DNA of 64,000 nucleotides from Desulfobulbaceae bacterium (GCA_002868945.1 PKTX01000027.1:1-64000); one strand, 5' to 3'; counted from the stretch's first letter, positions 27,664-37,558 are shown. The notes: a model not told the origin generated them from the sequence alone. Made by a program: numbers and translations.

Positions 27664-28842
27664 TCAGCGAGCGCTGTGATCTTGCAACGGGCTGATAAGG
27701 TGGCAGGCAAACATGGTCAGAGCCAGGACCAGGATGCCGATCAGGAAAAAAGACCAGTGCAGCCCGAAAAAATCAGTGCTGAAGCCGGCACCCAGGGCGC
27801 CGCTGAACACACCGGCGCTCATGGCCAGGTTAAAGACACCCATCATGTTACCCTGGCCGTAAAGCCGGCCTTCCTCGGTGGCCAGCGCTCCCAGCGTGGG
27901 CCAGATCAAGGCCTCCCCACACCCCAGAATGGCAAACAAGATAAGCAGGGTGGAAAAACTGCCTGCCAGAGGCACCAGACACATCACGGTACTGATCACC
28001 AGGGCACCCAGACGCAGCAGCAGGACCTTGTCAAAACGGTCCGCCAGGCGGCCGCAGGGAAACTGCAACACGGCATTGACCAGGGTGCGGACCGTGATCA
28101 CCACGCCGATCTGCAAGGCACTGGCGGCAAAGAGGCTATGCATGAGCAGGGGCAGAAAGGCCATGGTGGGCACCATGATGATCATGGTGGAGAGCCGGGC
28201 GAGCAGAATCCCCACGGTACGGCGGCTGGCCAGCATGATGCGCAGGGATTTATAGACACCGATATTGCGCACCGGTTTTGTGCTCGGTGTCGGGGCCACG
28301 GCCGGGATCTGCACCAGCACCAGAAACCAGGCCAGCATGCTCAAGGCGGCCATGGCATAAAAGGCCGAGGCCATACCCCAGAGATCGGTGAACAGGCCGC
28401 CCAGTAAAGGCCCCCCGCCAATGCCGGTAAAGATGGCGATATTGAGCAAGCCCATGTAGCGCCCCTCGCTGCCCACCTGGGCATGATCGCCGACATAGGC
28501 CATGGCCACCGGTACGATCATGGCCGACCCCACGCCGTGCAGACAGCGGATCAGAAGCAGCGCCCCCATGGAGGAGGCAGCTGGCAGCAGATACCCCACC
28601 AGGGCAAAGATGGCCAGGCCGCCCAGCAAAAAGCCCTTGCGACCCCAGCGGTCGGAGAGATTGCCCACCACCGGCTGACAGATGCCCCGGGCCAGGGAAA
28701 AGGCGGCAATGATAAAGCCCAGGGCCAGACCACCGGCCCCGAGACTCTCGGCAAAGACCGGCATCACCGGTACAATGATACCGATGCCCAGCAGCGCGAT
28801 AAAGACGGAAAGCAGTAAGGTGATGAGCAGCTGTCGTGGCAT
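27664..28842 (-). CDS. MFS family efflux-type transporter
   Basis: A 392-aa inner-membrane transporter with about 12 helices. The MFS motif A between helices 2 and 3 is GNLSDRWGRKGFLLGG, and a second copy appears as GRLADRFDKVLLLRLG in the C-terminal half. GIGIIVPVMPVF in helix 1 is typical of the DHA1 drug/sugar exporter branch. The substrate is unknown. ATG 28842 (MPRQLL) is taken as the start because the first helix begins right after it. An upstream TTG at 28875 is also possible. Monocistronic. Confidence 0.85.
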   Translation of the reverse strand: MPRQLLITLLLSVFIALLGIGIIVPVMPVFAESLGAGGLALGFIIAAFSLARGICQPVVGNLSDRWGRKGFLLGGLAIFALVGYLLPAASSMGALLLIRCLHGVGSAMIVPVAMAYVGDHAQVGSEGRYMGLLNIAIFTGIGGGPLLGGLFTDLWGMASAFYAMAALSMLAWFLVLVQIPAVAPTPSTKPVRNIGVYKSLRIMLASRRTVGILLARLSTMIIMVPTMAFLPLLMHSLFAASALQIGVVITVRTLVNAVLQFPCGRLADRFDKVLLLRLGALVISTVMCLVPLAGSFSTLLILFAILGCGEALIWPTLGALATEEGRLYGQGNMMGVFNLAMSAGVFSGALGAGFSTDFFGLHWSFFLIGILVLALTMFACHLISPLQDHSAR

Positions 28843-29162
28843 GGTGGGATAAGCGGTGAAGTGTGACAAAGACAAAATGGCCTCTGACCGACAAACATAC
28901 CACCGATCCGCCCCATGTCATCAGAAAATATACAGGCACTGCTGCGGAATAGGTTGTGAAAACAACCTGTTATCTGTTAGAAATTCAAGAATTGCCGTGC
29001 TGCCCGGCAACATGGTTCAAGGACCACCGGCCGGGCCGTGGGGCGGCCACATATCAACAGGCAACAGCAAAAAAACGCTGGACCGTACTCTTGGCGAAAA
29101 GGGGCAAATGCTGCGCACGGATTGCCCGGAAGAAATGCGGACCGATTCATGGGGGAGAAACA

Positions 29163-29648
29163 ATGAAAAAAAGCATCATCTTTTTTATACTGCTGCCGAG
29201 CTTGACTCTCTTGCCGGGCTGCATGGCAGGCAAAGAGCCGGCCGGCAACAAACCTGGCAAGCAACACAATGAAATCATTAAAAAACAAGGCCACCTGCAG
29301 AACCTGGGCAACGGCACCTGTCTGGATCTGTCCACCGGCAAGACCTGGCAGTTGCAAAGGTCACGGCGGGTGACGTCCCTGGCCGAGGCCGAGCACTATA
29401 CCAAGACCCTCAGGCTGGCCGGCCACGAGGACTGGCGCCTGCCTACCCTGGCCGAACTTTATGAACTCTTTCTGCTCTACGACAGCAGAAAACAGGGCAA
29501 CTGCCCCATGACCTTTGAGGGCAACTACTGGTCCGCGGATGTGGACAAAAAAGGCCGAGTAGGGGCATGGGAGCTGGACGGCGACTGCCGGCCGGAACGA
29601 GAGTATATCCCCAAGAAAAGCGGTTACATACGGGCGGTACGTCCATAA
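29163..29648 (+). CDS. DUF1566 (Lcl-like) lipoprotein
   Basis: A 161-aa secreted protein. Its signal ends in LTLLPGC, a lipobox, followed by a short linker and a domain with LDLSTGKTWQ, HEDWRLPTLAELYEL, GNYWSADV and YIRAVRP. These are the marks of the DUF1566/Lcl C-terminal domain often found in surface lipoproteins. GGGGGAG upstream of ATG 29163 is a good ribosome-binding site. The exact role is not known. No operon partner. The following 29649-29797 has no gene that I can see. Confidence 0.8.
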   Translation: MKKSIIFFILLPSLTLLPGCMAGKEPAGNKPGKQHNEIIKKQGHLQNLGNGTCLDLSTGKTWQLQRSRRVTSLAEAEHYTKTLRLAGHEDWRLPTLAELYELFLLYDSRKQGNCPMTFEGNYWSADVDKKGRVGAWELDGDCRPEREYIPKKSGYIRAVRP

Positions 29649-29797
29649 CAGGTGAAGCGTGGCTCCGGATGCGCTGCGCGTCTCGCCTCATTGTCTTCCC
29701 AGGCCCTCACCCGGCCTTCGGCCACCCTCTCCCCCCTGGGAGTGGAGCGGGTTGAGGCCAAAATCGGCTCGGCCAAATCAATACCGTTCAATGGCCC

Positions 29798-30706
29798 TCA
29801 GAAGGGCCAAACATCCCCCCTCTCAGTACCTGGATCATCGTACCTCTTGAGGGTTTCGAGCCACTCCTCCTTGCCTCTCTTGATGTCTGCTTTCATGTCG
29901 ACCAGATCTTCGCCGCTGATGCTGCCTATCTCCTGCATAAAGGTATAGAACCGCTTGAGACTGGCGATATAATCTTTTATTGAGGTGACAGAGGCCCACA
30001 TCGCCTTTCTGATAAACCAGGAGCCGAGGAAGTAATCTATGCTGCCGACACCCTCCTCCGGCGGCAAGGGCTCTTCATAGAGAAGAAAGTCATTGATATA
30101 GAAATCGATATTATCGACGTGTTTCCCGATAGTCTTTGCCGATAGATTCTTTGCAGCCAGGTGATCAGCAAACCTGCGAAGAAGTTCGCTGTTTTCGTTT
30201 CGTAACTGTTCGAGCAGCTCCTCCCATTGCTCATCATCAATCTCTTCTTCATACTCCGCGTACTGAGGGGGAGATTCACCTTTCTTCTTGGTAATTATGG
30301 GATAGTCATGCTCCGGGAATATATCCACTATCTTTTCCACGGTCACTTCATGCAGCCAGTCATCACCAAAATCAAAGAGGTATTCAAACTTGTCTTTCAC
30401 CTTCAGCCCCAGGTCGGAGAGGGCTGTTTTCGATGCATCACCAACTGTTTTCAGAAACCCTGCCATGCCGTCGTCGACAGCAGAGGGGTGTGTATATTCT
30501 GGTGCCTGGGCAAAGCGGCTCCTGCTTTTACTGCCCGGCTTTGTCATGAAAAAGGAATAGAGATGAGGATCGTAACGATCAAAGGCCGCAAAGATTATTT
30601 CATGCAATGTATCAAGGGACTGACTGGCAAGAATCTCTATGCGGCGCCAGGTTCTTTTGTCGTGCGACAGGGCAACTTTCAAGACGTACAACTGCTTTTG
30701 TGGCAT
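29798..30706 (-). CDS. Plasmid pRiA4b ORF-3-like domain protein
   Basis: A 302-aa protein whose N-terminal ~150 residues match the pRiA4b ORF-3 family: LYVLKVALSHDKRTWRRIEI, DTLHEIIFAAFDRYDPHLYSFFM in two parts, and YLFDFGDDWLHEVTVEKI. The C-terminal half is helical and acidic (YEEEIDDEQWEELLEQL). The family is common on plasmids and mobile elements but has no proven biochemical function. It marks the left edge of the accessory island. Its start is upstream of a decayed transposase remnant. Confidence 0.75.
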   Translation of the reverse strand: MPQKQLYVLKVALSHDKRTWRRIEILASQSLDTLHEIIFAAFDRYDPHLYSFFMTKPGSKSRSRFAQAPEYTHPSAVDDGMAGFLKTVGDASKTALSDLGLKVKDKFEYLFDFGDDWLHEVTVEKIVDIFPEHDYPIITKKKGESPPQYAEYEEEIDDEQWEELLEQLRNENSELLRRFADHLAAKNLSAKTIGKHVDNIDFYINDFLLYEEPLPPEEGVGSIDYFLGSWFIRKAMWASVTSIKDYIASLKRFYTFMQEIGSISGEDLVDMKADIKRGKEEWLETLKRYDDPGTERGDVWPF

Positions 30707-30899
30707 GTATCAGGCTCCTCTCTCGTGCCAAAGGGTCACATGGAATTCTCAATTCGTAAAAAATAAGCGCCCAAAGGGATCGCTTGCAATAGCTTTCCCT
30801 TTTTATCGAATAGCGCAATGTTTTTTTGCCTGATAGCGACAAAGTTCGGAAGTTCCGGCCACGTCCTGCGGCAGGGAACGTGCAATGGCGGCACAGGGC

Positions 30900-31011
30900 C
30901 TTGAAGGACTCCACCCTGCTGGTGCGGGTTACTCGCCACGCCGCCCTGGCGAGCAGAATTGCCACCATCCCCAGCGCCTTGAGCAAATGTCAAAATGTCA
31001 AGCCTGACCCC
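30900..31011 (+). pseudogene. Remnant of a REP-associated transposase 3' end
   Basis: A translated stretch LVRVTRHAALASRIATI corresponds to PHRLTRDAGLARKLATI near the end of the intact transposase at 24385-25341. It runs into a perfect copy of the element's 23-bp right end (30989-31011). The rest of that ancestor is missing. The remaining 30707-31025 sequence shows no gene. Confidence 0.7.
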
Positions 31012-31025
31012 ACGCCCGCAAGATC

Positions 31026-31067
31026 TTGACAGCATACCCCCAGAGGAGCTATTCTTTAACCTGTTAA
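31026..31067 (+). promoter_or_regulatory. Promoter and palindromic operator of the TA pair
   Basis: TTGACA (31026-31031) and TATTCT (31050-31055) are 18 bp apart. A perfect TTAAC-CT-GTTAA palindrome (31056-31067) overlaps the start region, where Phd-type antitoxins typically bind to autoregulate. Confidence 0.6.
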
Positions 31068-31095
31068 TAGGTCTTTTCAAGAAAAAGGGGGTGCC

Positions 31096-31368
31096 ATGGA
31101 AAGCAAATTCTCGGAAGATATTGTGCCGATCAGTGACCTCAAGGTAAATCCTGCGAAGATTGTCCGCCAGGTGCAGGAGGTTCATCGTCCTGTGGTGGTC
31201 ACCAGCAGGGGGCGGGGGGTTGCGGTTGTCCAATCGTTACTGGATTATGAAGAGGCTCGCGAGCAGCAAGCCTTTATGAAGGCGATAGTCAAAGGAATGG
31301 TGGACCTTGAGGAAGGCCGGGAATTCAGCCTTACCGAGATGAAGAAAAAGCTGACAATCACAAAGTAA
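31096..31368 (+). CDS. Phd/YefM family antitoxin
   Basis: A 90-aa protein with the Phd/YefM N-terminal DNA-binding pattern (VPISDLKVNPAKIVRQV, RPVVVTSRGRGVAVVQSLLDYEE) and a C-terminal toxin-binding tail rich in charge. AGGGGG lies just before its ATG. Its TAA stop overlaps the toxin ATG by one base, the usual coupled arrangement that keeps antitoxin in excess. It neutralises and corepresses with the ParE-like toxin encoded next. The final EMKKKLTITK looks complete. Confidence 0.88.
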   Translation: MESKFSEDIVPISDLKVNPAKIVRQVQEVHRPVVVTSRGRGVAVVQSLLDYEEAREQQAFMKAIVKGMVDLEEGREFSLTEMKKKLTITK

Positions 31369-31670
31369 TGGCTCCGCAATATTCCATTACCTTTGCCCAG
31401 TCCGCCCTTGATGACCTGCAGGATGTGCTTGACTACTACCGTCAACTGCAAGCTCCCCGCATTGGTGAACAACTGGTTGCCAAAATAATTACAGATATTG
31501 AACTGCTGACCGACCAACCTGATATGGGACGGATGGTGCCGGAGTTTGAGCTCGATTATCTCCGCGAGCTTATCAGGCCTCCGTTCAGGATCGTCTACCG
31601 CCGAGATCAAAACAAAATACGCATTGTCAGAGTTTGGCGCAGTGAGCGGCTTCTTAGTATGCCCGAGTAA
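31368..31670 (+). CDS. ParE/RelE family toxin
   Basis: A 100-aa protein of the RelE/ParE superfamily: YSITFAQSALDDLQDVLDYY, an anti-parallel helical pair, then PPFRIVYRRDQNKIRIVRVWRSER, the beta-strand core that ends with the conserved VxRVWHxxR-like block. Sequence alone does not separate a gyrase-poisoning ParE from a ribosome-dependent RelE, though the gene pairing with a Phd/YefM antitoxin fits either. It is cotranscribed with the antitoxin through a one-base overlap. A long hairpin follows 48 bp downstream. Confidence 0.88.
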   Translation: MAPQYSITFAQSALDDLQDVLDYYRQLQAPRIGEQLVAKIITDIELLTDQPDMGRMVPEFELDYLRELIRPPFRIVYRRDQNKIRIVRVWRSERLLSMPE

Positions 31671-31718
31671 AGGCAAATTAATTTTATCCTGACCCATTTG
31701 CTACGCTTGTCAGAATGT

Positions 31719-31743
31719 GCAATATGCATTTTTTGCATATTGC
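31719..31743 (+). terminator. Perfect hairpin after the toxin gene
   Basis: Ten-bp perfect arms (GCAATATGCA, 31719-31728; TGCATATTGC, 31734-31743) with a T5 loop. No long T-run follows, so its termination role is uncertain. Confidence 0.45.
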
Positions 31744-31834
31744 TTTCCCCCCGCCACCTCCCCTCCTTAAAAACATAGGTCCCATGCCGGAATCCGACAG
31801 AGTCATCCCGACCAGACACCCCCCATCCCACAAC

Positions 31835-31869
31835 GCCTTGAGCCAATGTCAAAATGTCAAGCCTGACCC
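31835..31869 (+). repeat. Solo transposase end that truncates the Fic fragment
   Basis: 22 of the 23 bases of the RAYT element's right end (31848-31869), preceded by GCCTTGAGC as at 30976-30984. On the minus strand it follows directly after the last Fic-like codons. Confidence 0.7.
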
Positions 31870-32273
31870 ACGCCCTTACAGTTTTGATCGACTCGAAACT
31901 CGCCAGGGGTTTTATTCTCCCCCCGAACCGAGTTGAGCAGGATTTTATGGATCTCACGGATAAGCGCCAGGCGAATGGGATACTCCCGCAAATGTTCCGC
32001 CGCCTGAAAAAGCGCCAGCCGGTAGTTTGATATTTCCTGAATATCCTTGTACTTTTCCCCTTCTTTGATCAACCCCGCTTCCTGTTCCAATACCTCATCA
32101 ACGGTGGCCTGGGTTCCCTCGATTCTGGAAGAAAGCACGGCCTCTCGGGTTGTCAATGGTGACAGCATTACCGCCGGATTAGGAATGCCCTGCAACAATC
32201 CATCATAGTGGGCAAGCTCGGCATTGGCATCACCCACCAGCCCAAAGAGCATTTGGTAGTCCAGATTTTGCAT
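31857..32273 (-). pseudogene. 5' fragment of a Fic family protein
   Basis: The translation contains the Fic N-terminal helical domain (GIPNPAVMLSPLTTREAV, SSRIEGTQATVDEVLEQEAG, ALIREIHKILLNSVRGE, KTPGEFRVDQN). It then runs into unrelated codons where a transposon end begins (about 31881), so the catalytic HPFxxGNGRxxR part is lost. The N-terminus also looks short for this family, and the ATG sits at the very edge of the last CRISPR repeat with no ribosome-binding site. It therefore seems truncated at both ends and is unlikely to be functional. Confidence 0.8.
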
Positions 32274-35200
32274 TTCTAAGCTGCCTGTGCGGCAGTGAAC
32301 TGAGGCAAGGCCGGTTTACATGGAGCGTAAGTTTTCTAAGCTGCCTGTGCGGCAGTGAACACGTATTGCCAATAGTCTGGTCTCCGTCATCATTTCTAAG
32401 CTGCCTGTGCGGCAGTGAACTCACTCGCCCTGCTCAGTCCGTGCCTTGACCATTTCTAAGCTGCCTGTGCGGCAGTGAACTGGTGACGCCGGATGGTGCC
32501 AGGGTGGTGGAGATTTCTAAGCTGCCTGTGCGGCAGTGAACTACTACGCCCTGGATTATGTCTTCCATCTTTTTTTCTAAGCTGCCTGTGCGGCAGTGAA
32601 CAGTCTGGGCCGTGTAGATATTGTTTTTCTTCATTTCTAAGCTGCCTGTGCGGCAGTGAACTGAATTATGTCTACCGTTCTCGCGATATCAAATTTCTAA
32701 GCTGCCTGTGCGGCAGTGAACGCCGTGGTGGAGGAGTTGTGTAACATTCTGGATTTCTAAGCTGCCTGTGCGGCAGTGAACATGTTTTAGCCACATAGTA
32801 TGTTGATCCTGCATTTCTAAGCTGCCTGTGCGGCAGTGAACGCGACAGTGCAGAAACCGAAATTGCTTGATCATTTCTAAGCTGCCTGTGCGGCAGTGAA
32901 CGTTGACGTGGGAGTCAAAGAGTTCTTCCGCCATTTCTAAGCTGCCTGTGCGGCAGTGAACGTCTCAGCAAGAAACCGGTGCCGCTGCTGACATTTCTAA
33001 GCTGCCTGTGCGGCAGTGAACCACAAAGGGTGAAGAGAGTCGTTTTCCACAGATTTCTAAGCTGCCTGTGCGGCAGTGAACGGGTGTAGAGACTAAAACC
33101 AAGTACACCGTGGATTTCTAAGCTGCCTGTGCGGCAGTGAACATAAAGGTATCTTTGGCATGCTGGATCGTCGGTTTCTAAGCTGCCTGTGCGGCAGTGA
33201 ACTTATCTTACAATTACCAAACTCTCCTTTATATTTTCTAAGCTGCCTGTGCGGCAGTGAACGATATGCCGGACTCCTGTAGACTCATCCCTCGTTTCTA
33301 AGCTGCCTGTGCGGCAGTGAACTTGAATACTTCTTCGCTTTATCACTTAATCTCTTTCTAAGCTGCCTGTGCGGCAGTGAACACACGCCCCGCATTGGGC
33401 TGAAAGAGCCTCGGTTTTCTAAGCTGCCTGTGCGGCAGTGAACGCCAGCACTGGCTCATCGGCTGTCTGCTCTATTTTCTAAGCTGCCTGTGCGGCAGTG
33501 AACGATATCTACTTTGTCCAGATGCCTGGCCTCAATTTCTAAGCTGCCTGTGCGGCAGTGAACTTATAGAGCGCATCAATATTTTTATTTATCGATTTCT
33601 AAGCTGCCTGTGCGGCAGTGAACGTGGAAGAGCAGAAGTTGGTAAACGAAAAGCGTTTCTAAGCTGCCTGTGCGGCAGTGAACCAAGGTCTTTACCGTTT
33701 TTTCGATGTTCACTCTTTCTAAGCTGCCTGTGCGGCAGTGAACGAGGTGGAGAAAGAGGTGGCTGTCGGTTTTAATTTCTAAGCTGCCTGTGCGGCAGTG
33801 AACCCTCTCCTTGTCCGTGTCCTTCCACAGCCCCATTTCTAAGCTGCCTGTGCGGCAGTGAACGTGACCACCTGGCAGCGCAAGCTGCGCGCCGCTTTCT
33901 AAGCTGCCTGTGCGGCAGTGAACATATTGCAAGACCGGGTGTGCAAGCAGGTTCATTTCTAAGCTGCCTGTGCGGCAGTGAACTACCCATACCCTGTTTT
34001 TGCTGACCAACTCTTTTTCTAAGCTGCCTGTGCGGCAGTGAACGCCGTGGAACTCGTTGGTACCGGCTTTTCTCAATTTCTAAGCTGCCTGTGCGGCAGT
34101 GAACTACCTGGCCCAGCGGCCGAAAAGCTTTTCCCATTTCTAAGCTGCCTGTGCGGCAGTGAACTTATTTCCCACTCTATCGCCTCTTTTTTTGTCGTTT
34201 CTAAGCTGCCTGTGCGGCAGTGAACGTATTCTCCATCCTGGCAAACTCCATCATCGGTTTCTAAGCTGCCTGTGCGGCAGTGAACATGTTTTTAACTGTT
34301 ACAAGAGCTATGTTTCATTTCTAAGCTGCCTGTGCGGCAGTGAACTAAATCTAAAATAAGATGTTCAAGGCACAAAATTTCTAAGCTGCCTGTGCGGCAG
34401 TGAACACACGTTGTATGGCCCCCTGCCTATCCAATTTTTTCTAAGCTGCCTGTGCGGCAGTGAACGATCGAGGCGCCGTTGTGATTGTCCTGGCCAATTT
34501 CTAAGCTGCCTGTGCGGCAGTGAACGGTCATATAGATTTTTTGAGAGGAATATAATCTTTCTAAGCTGCCTGTGCGGCAGTGAACAGACAATCCACATAG
34601 TAGAAAACTACACCCATTTTCTAAGCTGCCTGTGCGGCAGTGAACAATCAACATTAACCCTTACCTGCTCTTGATAATTTCTAAGCTGCCTGTGCGGCAG
34701 TGAACGGTATCGTGCCGCAGCAGGATGCACGCCTTGCTTTCTAAGCTGCCTGTGCGGCAGTGAACTGGTGTTTAGTGGTCATGCTTGGTCTCCTGGTTTT
34801 CTAAGCTGCCTGTGCGGCAGTGAACTTGTTGGTGTTGGTCTTCTGCTTCTTTTTGTGTTTCTAAGCTGCCTGTGCGGCAGTGAACGATGACAATTCCGCG
34901 GCGGTCATAGAGGTTAATTTCTAAGCTGCCTGTGCGGCAGTGAACTTGCCCGTTGGGCCTCCACCCATCGTCATGAATTTCTAAGCTGCCTGTGCGGCAG
35001 TGAACAAAAGGCCACCGGAACGGCAGACGGATGATGATTTCTAAGCTGCCTGTGCGGCAGTGAACGACGGCCAGCACCTGGTCGCGGCTCATGTTGCTTT
35101 CTAAGCTGCCTGTGCGGCAGTGAACAGGTTGTCTTCTTTTTATGCCTTAATTGTGGATTTCTAAGCTGCCTGTGCGGCAGTGAACGTACCCCGCTGCATG

Positions 35201-36447
35201 CCGTGTTGTCGCTCGATTTTCTAAGCTGCCTGTGCGGCAGTGAACGGGGCGGCTCAACACCTCCGGCAACCGGGGCTTTTCTAAGCTGCCTGTGCGGCAG
35301 TGAACGGCCCAACCCCGGAACTCTGCGCCCTCGACAATTTCTAAGCTGCCTGTGCGGCAGTGAACTCATGCCGGACCTTGACCACCAGCGAATCCGATTT
35401 CTAAGCTGCCTGTGCGGCAGTGAACTTCATGGGAAAACGAGCAGTGCGGGATCAAGACTTTCTAAGCTGCCTGTGCGGCAGTGAACCCCTGCCATAGAGG
35501 ACGTCATCGACCTGTTGTTTTCTAAGCTGCCTGTGCGGCAGTGAACTTTGAGCCATGGTGGTGCCTCCTTGAAAGATTTTTCTAAGCTGCCTGTGCGGCA
35601 GTGAACGACAGAGCTCTGCGAGGGAGCGTTTTTTTTCATTTCTAAGCTGCCTGTGCGGCAGTGAACTTCGCTGGCCACGGCCAGGCGGACCTTGTCGATT
35701 TCTAAGCTGCCTGTGCGGCAGTGAACGCAGCGGCCCAAGCGCAACCCGCCAGGGTGTTTTTCTAAGCTGCCTGTGCGGCAGTGAACGAGAGTTACCGGGT
35801 GGTTACCAAGGGCCGTAATTTCTAAGCTGCCTGTGCGGCAGTGAACACTCAAAGAGCGCCTGCGCCAGTGCCGGCCAGTTTCTAAGCTGCCTGTGCGGCA
35901 GTGAACACCTGCTTTTCCTTTGCGGCTATCCGTATTGTTTTCTAAGCTGCCTGTGCGGCAGTGAACAATAGTAAGCCGACCCATAAAATTCACCAATCTT
36001 TCTAAGCTGCCTGTGCGGCAGTGAACCATCATTGTTGGTGCCATATCCATACGTAAAATTTCTAAGCTGCCTGTGCGGCAGTGAACATTTGCATATCGCC
36101 GCCCTGTTTTCTCTTGGTTTTCTAAGCTGCCTGTGCGGCAGTGAACTGAGGAATTTATAGCTAAACAAGGCATAAGGATTTCTAAGCTGCCTGTGCGGCA
36201 GTGAACGTTTGTAAACTGCGGAGATGTTGTTATCGTCCATTTCTAAGCTGCCTGTGCGGCAGTGAACTGAAAGAAGCACATTTGTTAAATCAACCAAAAT
36301 TTCTAAGCTGCCTGTGCGGCAGTGAACTTCCATAGAAGAGGCAATTGAGGATATCAGGGTTTCTAAGCTGCCTGTGCGGCAGTGAACGGCCAGTGGCAGC
36401 GCACCCATGGCGGCAAAGTTTTCTAAGCTGCCTGTGCGGCAGTGAAC
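32273..36447 (-). CRISPR. Type I-F CRISPR array, 70 repeats and 69 spacers
   Basis: The 28-bp repeat, read on the minus strand, starts GTTCACTGCCGCACAGG and ends CAGCTTAGAAA, the canonical I-F (Ypest) repeat with hairpin CTGCC-GCACA-GGCAG. First and last repeats on plus are 32273-32300 and 36420-36447. Sixty-two spacers are 32 bp and seven are 33 bp, deduced from phase shifts at 32514, 33115, 33416, 34077, 34198, 35459 and 36240. All repeats look identical, even the leader-distal one. Leader and transcription start lie at the high-coordinate end. No duplicated spacer was noticed. Confidence 0.98.
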
Positions 36448-36562
36448 CTACAACTAAATTCCCAAAAAAAATGGATACTCAACAACATGTATCCATTTAC
36501 TAAATTTTACCATCGCGGAACAACATCATCGTAACCATTTGTTATAAAAAGACAAATTTATG
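36448..36562 (-). promoter_or_regulatory. CRISPR leader
   Basis: An AT-rich segment between the newest repeat and the RhuM-Fic terminator. It contains a perfect 9-bp inverted repeat (AATGGATAC at 36470-36478, GTATCCATT at 36489-36497) about 22 bp from the first repeat, and a TAAAAT hexamer on the minus strand that could be a -10 element. New spacers would be added at 36447/36448. Confidence 0.7.
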
Positions 36563-36588
36563 CCCAAAAAATATTGGTATTTTTTGGG
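36563..36588 (-). terminator. Terminator between RhuM-Fic and the CRISPR leader
   Basis: Perfect 11-bp arms (CCCAAAAAATA, 36563-36573; TATTTTTTGGG, 36578-36588) with a 4-nt loop, one base after the RhuM-Fic stop. The arms are A/T-rich on both strands, so it may act in either direction and insulate the array from the cas operon. Confidence 0.65.
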
Positions 36589-36589
36589 G

Positions 36590-37558
36590 TCACGAGGTCA
36601 GCAGATTCACAATCAATCGAATCAGCAAATCTTTCTGACTTGCTTGACTGCTTGCTACAAGTAAGGTTAAGGCAACCATGCCGTCAGGTGCCAAGAGGGG
36701 CGAGTGGTTACCATGCTGCAAAAACAGGAGAAACAAAAACGAGCCAATCCGCTTATTGCCATCAACAAAAGGATGATCCTTGATGACAAAGTACAAAAGG
36801 TGGGCAGCTTTTTCCTCAAGGGAGAGATACAGCTCCTGGCCGCCGAAAGTCTGCTGGATAGCACCGAGGATACCCGCCAGGCCGTCACCCCGCTCCTGGC
36901 CAAAGATGTCCGTGGCCTCGCCCTTGACCTGCAGCTTTTTTTTCAGGGCACCAATGGCCTGGCGCACCTGCTCAAGGGAAAACACCGAACCTGGCCCCTT
37001 TTTCTTGCCTGATCCAGGCAGGGAATCCTCGTCATACTGCCAGAGAAGATTCCAGGTGCGGGCATAAGAGGTAACAATATTGAGCACGGCCCGCTCTTCA
37101 TCGGTGACCAAGTCCTGCGTCTCCAAGGTTCGGGCCAGCAGGGCCAGGGTCTGCCGCGCCTCGGCCACACCCTTTTCCGCCAAGCGCTTTTGATTCAGAG
37201 TGTAGCCCTTGACCAGATGATCTTTCAGTACCGAGGTGGCCCAGATGCGAAATTGGGTGCCGCGCTGGGATTTGACCCGGTAGCCTACAGAAATGATGAC
37301 ATCGAGGTTGTAGTAATTGACCTGATAGCTCTTGCCGTCTTCGGCAGTTGTCCGGAATTTCCGGACAACTGCCTGCTCTTCCAGTTCACCCTCTTTGAAC
37401 ACGTTGCGGATATGCTCGGAAATGGTCCGCTTATTACGTTCAAACAAATCCACCATCTGGGCCTGAGAAAGCCACACTGTCTCGTCCCGCAGATGCACCT
37501 CCACCACTGCTCCAACATCATCCTCATATAAAATGATTTCGCCTTTATCAAAGGTCAT
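36590..37558 (-). CDS. RhuM family / Fic-Doc fusion protein, last gene of the csy operon
   Basis: A 322-aa protein. The N-terminal part matches the RhuM virulence family (VWLSQAQMVDLFERNKRTIS, HIRNVFKEGEL, YYNLDVIISVGYRVKSQRG, FRIWATSVLKDHLVKGY). The C-terminal part carries HPFVDGNKRIGSF (from about residue 262), a Doc-like version of the Fic HxFx(D/E)(G/A)NKR motif, which transfers phosphate or AMP to a target. It starts 9 bp after the cas6f stop with GGAAGAA as ribosome-binding site, so it should be cotranscribed with csy1-csy2-csy3-cas6f. It is not a known cas gene. Chance insertion or a linked toxin are both possible. Confidence 0.88.
   Translation of the reverse strand: MTFDKGEIILYEDDVGAVVEVHLRDETVWLSQAQMVDLFERNKRTISEHIRNVFKEGELEEQAVVRKFRTTAEDGKSYQVNYYNLDVIISVGYRVKSQRGTQFRIWATSVLKDHLVKGYTLNQKRLAEKGVAEARQTLALLARTLETQDLVTDEERAVLNIVTSYARTWNLLWQYDEDSLPGSGKKKGPGSVFSLEQVRQAIGALKKKLQVKGEATDIFGQERGDGLAGILGAIQQTFGGQELYLSLEEKAAHLLYFVIKDHPFVDGNKRIGSFLFLLFLQHGNHSPLLAPDGMVALTLLVASSQASQKDLLIRLIVNLLTS

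Noticed and set aside
32230-36408. Open frames across the CRISPR array with repeated HCRTGSLE or LSCLCGSE motifs
   Set aside because: They are translations of the repeats. The 60-bp period keeps frames open by chance.
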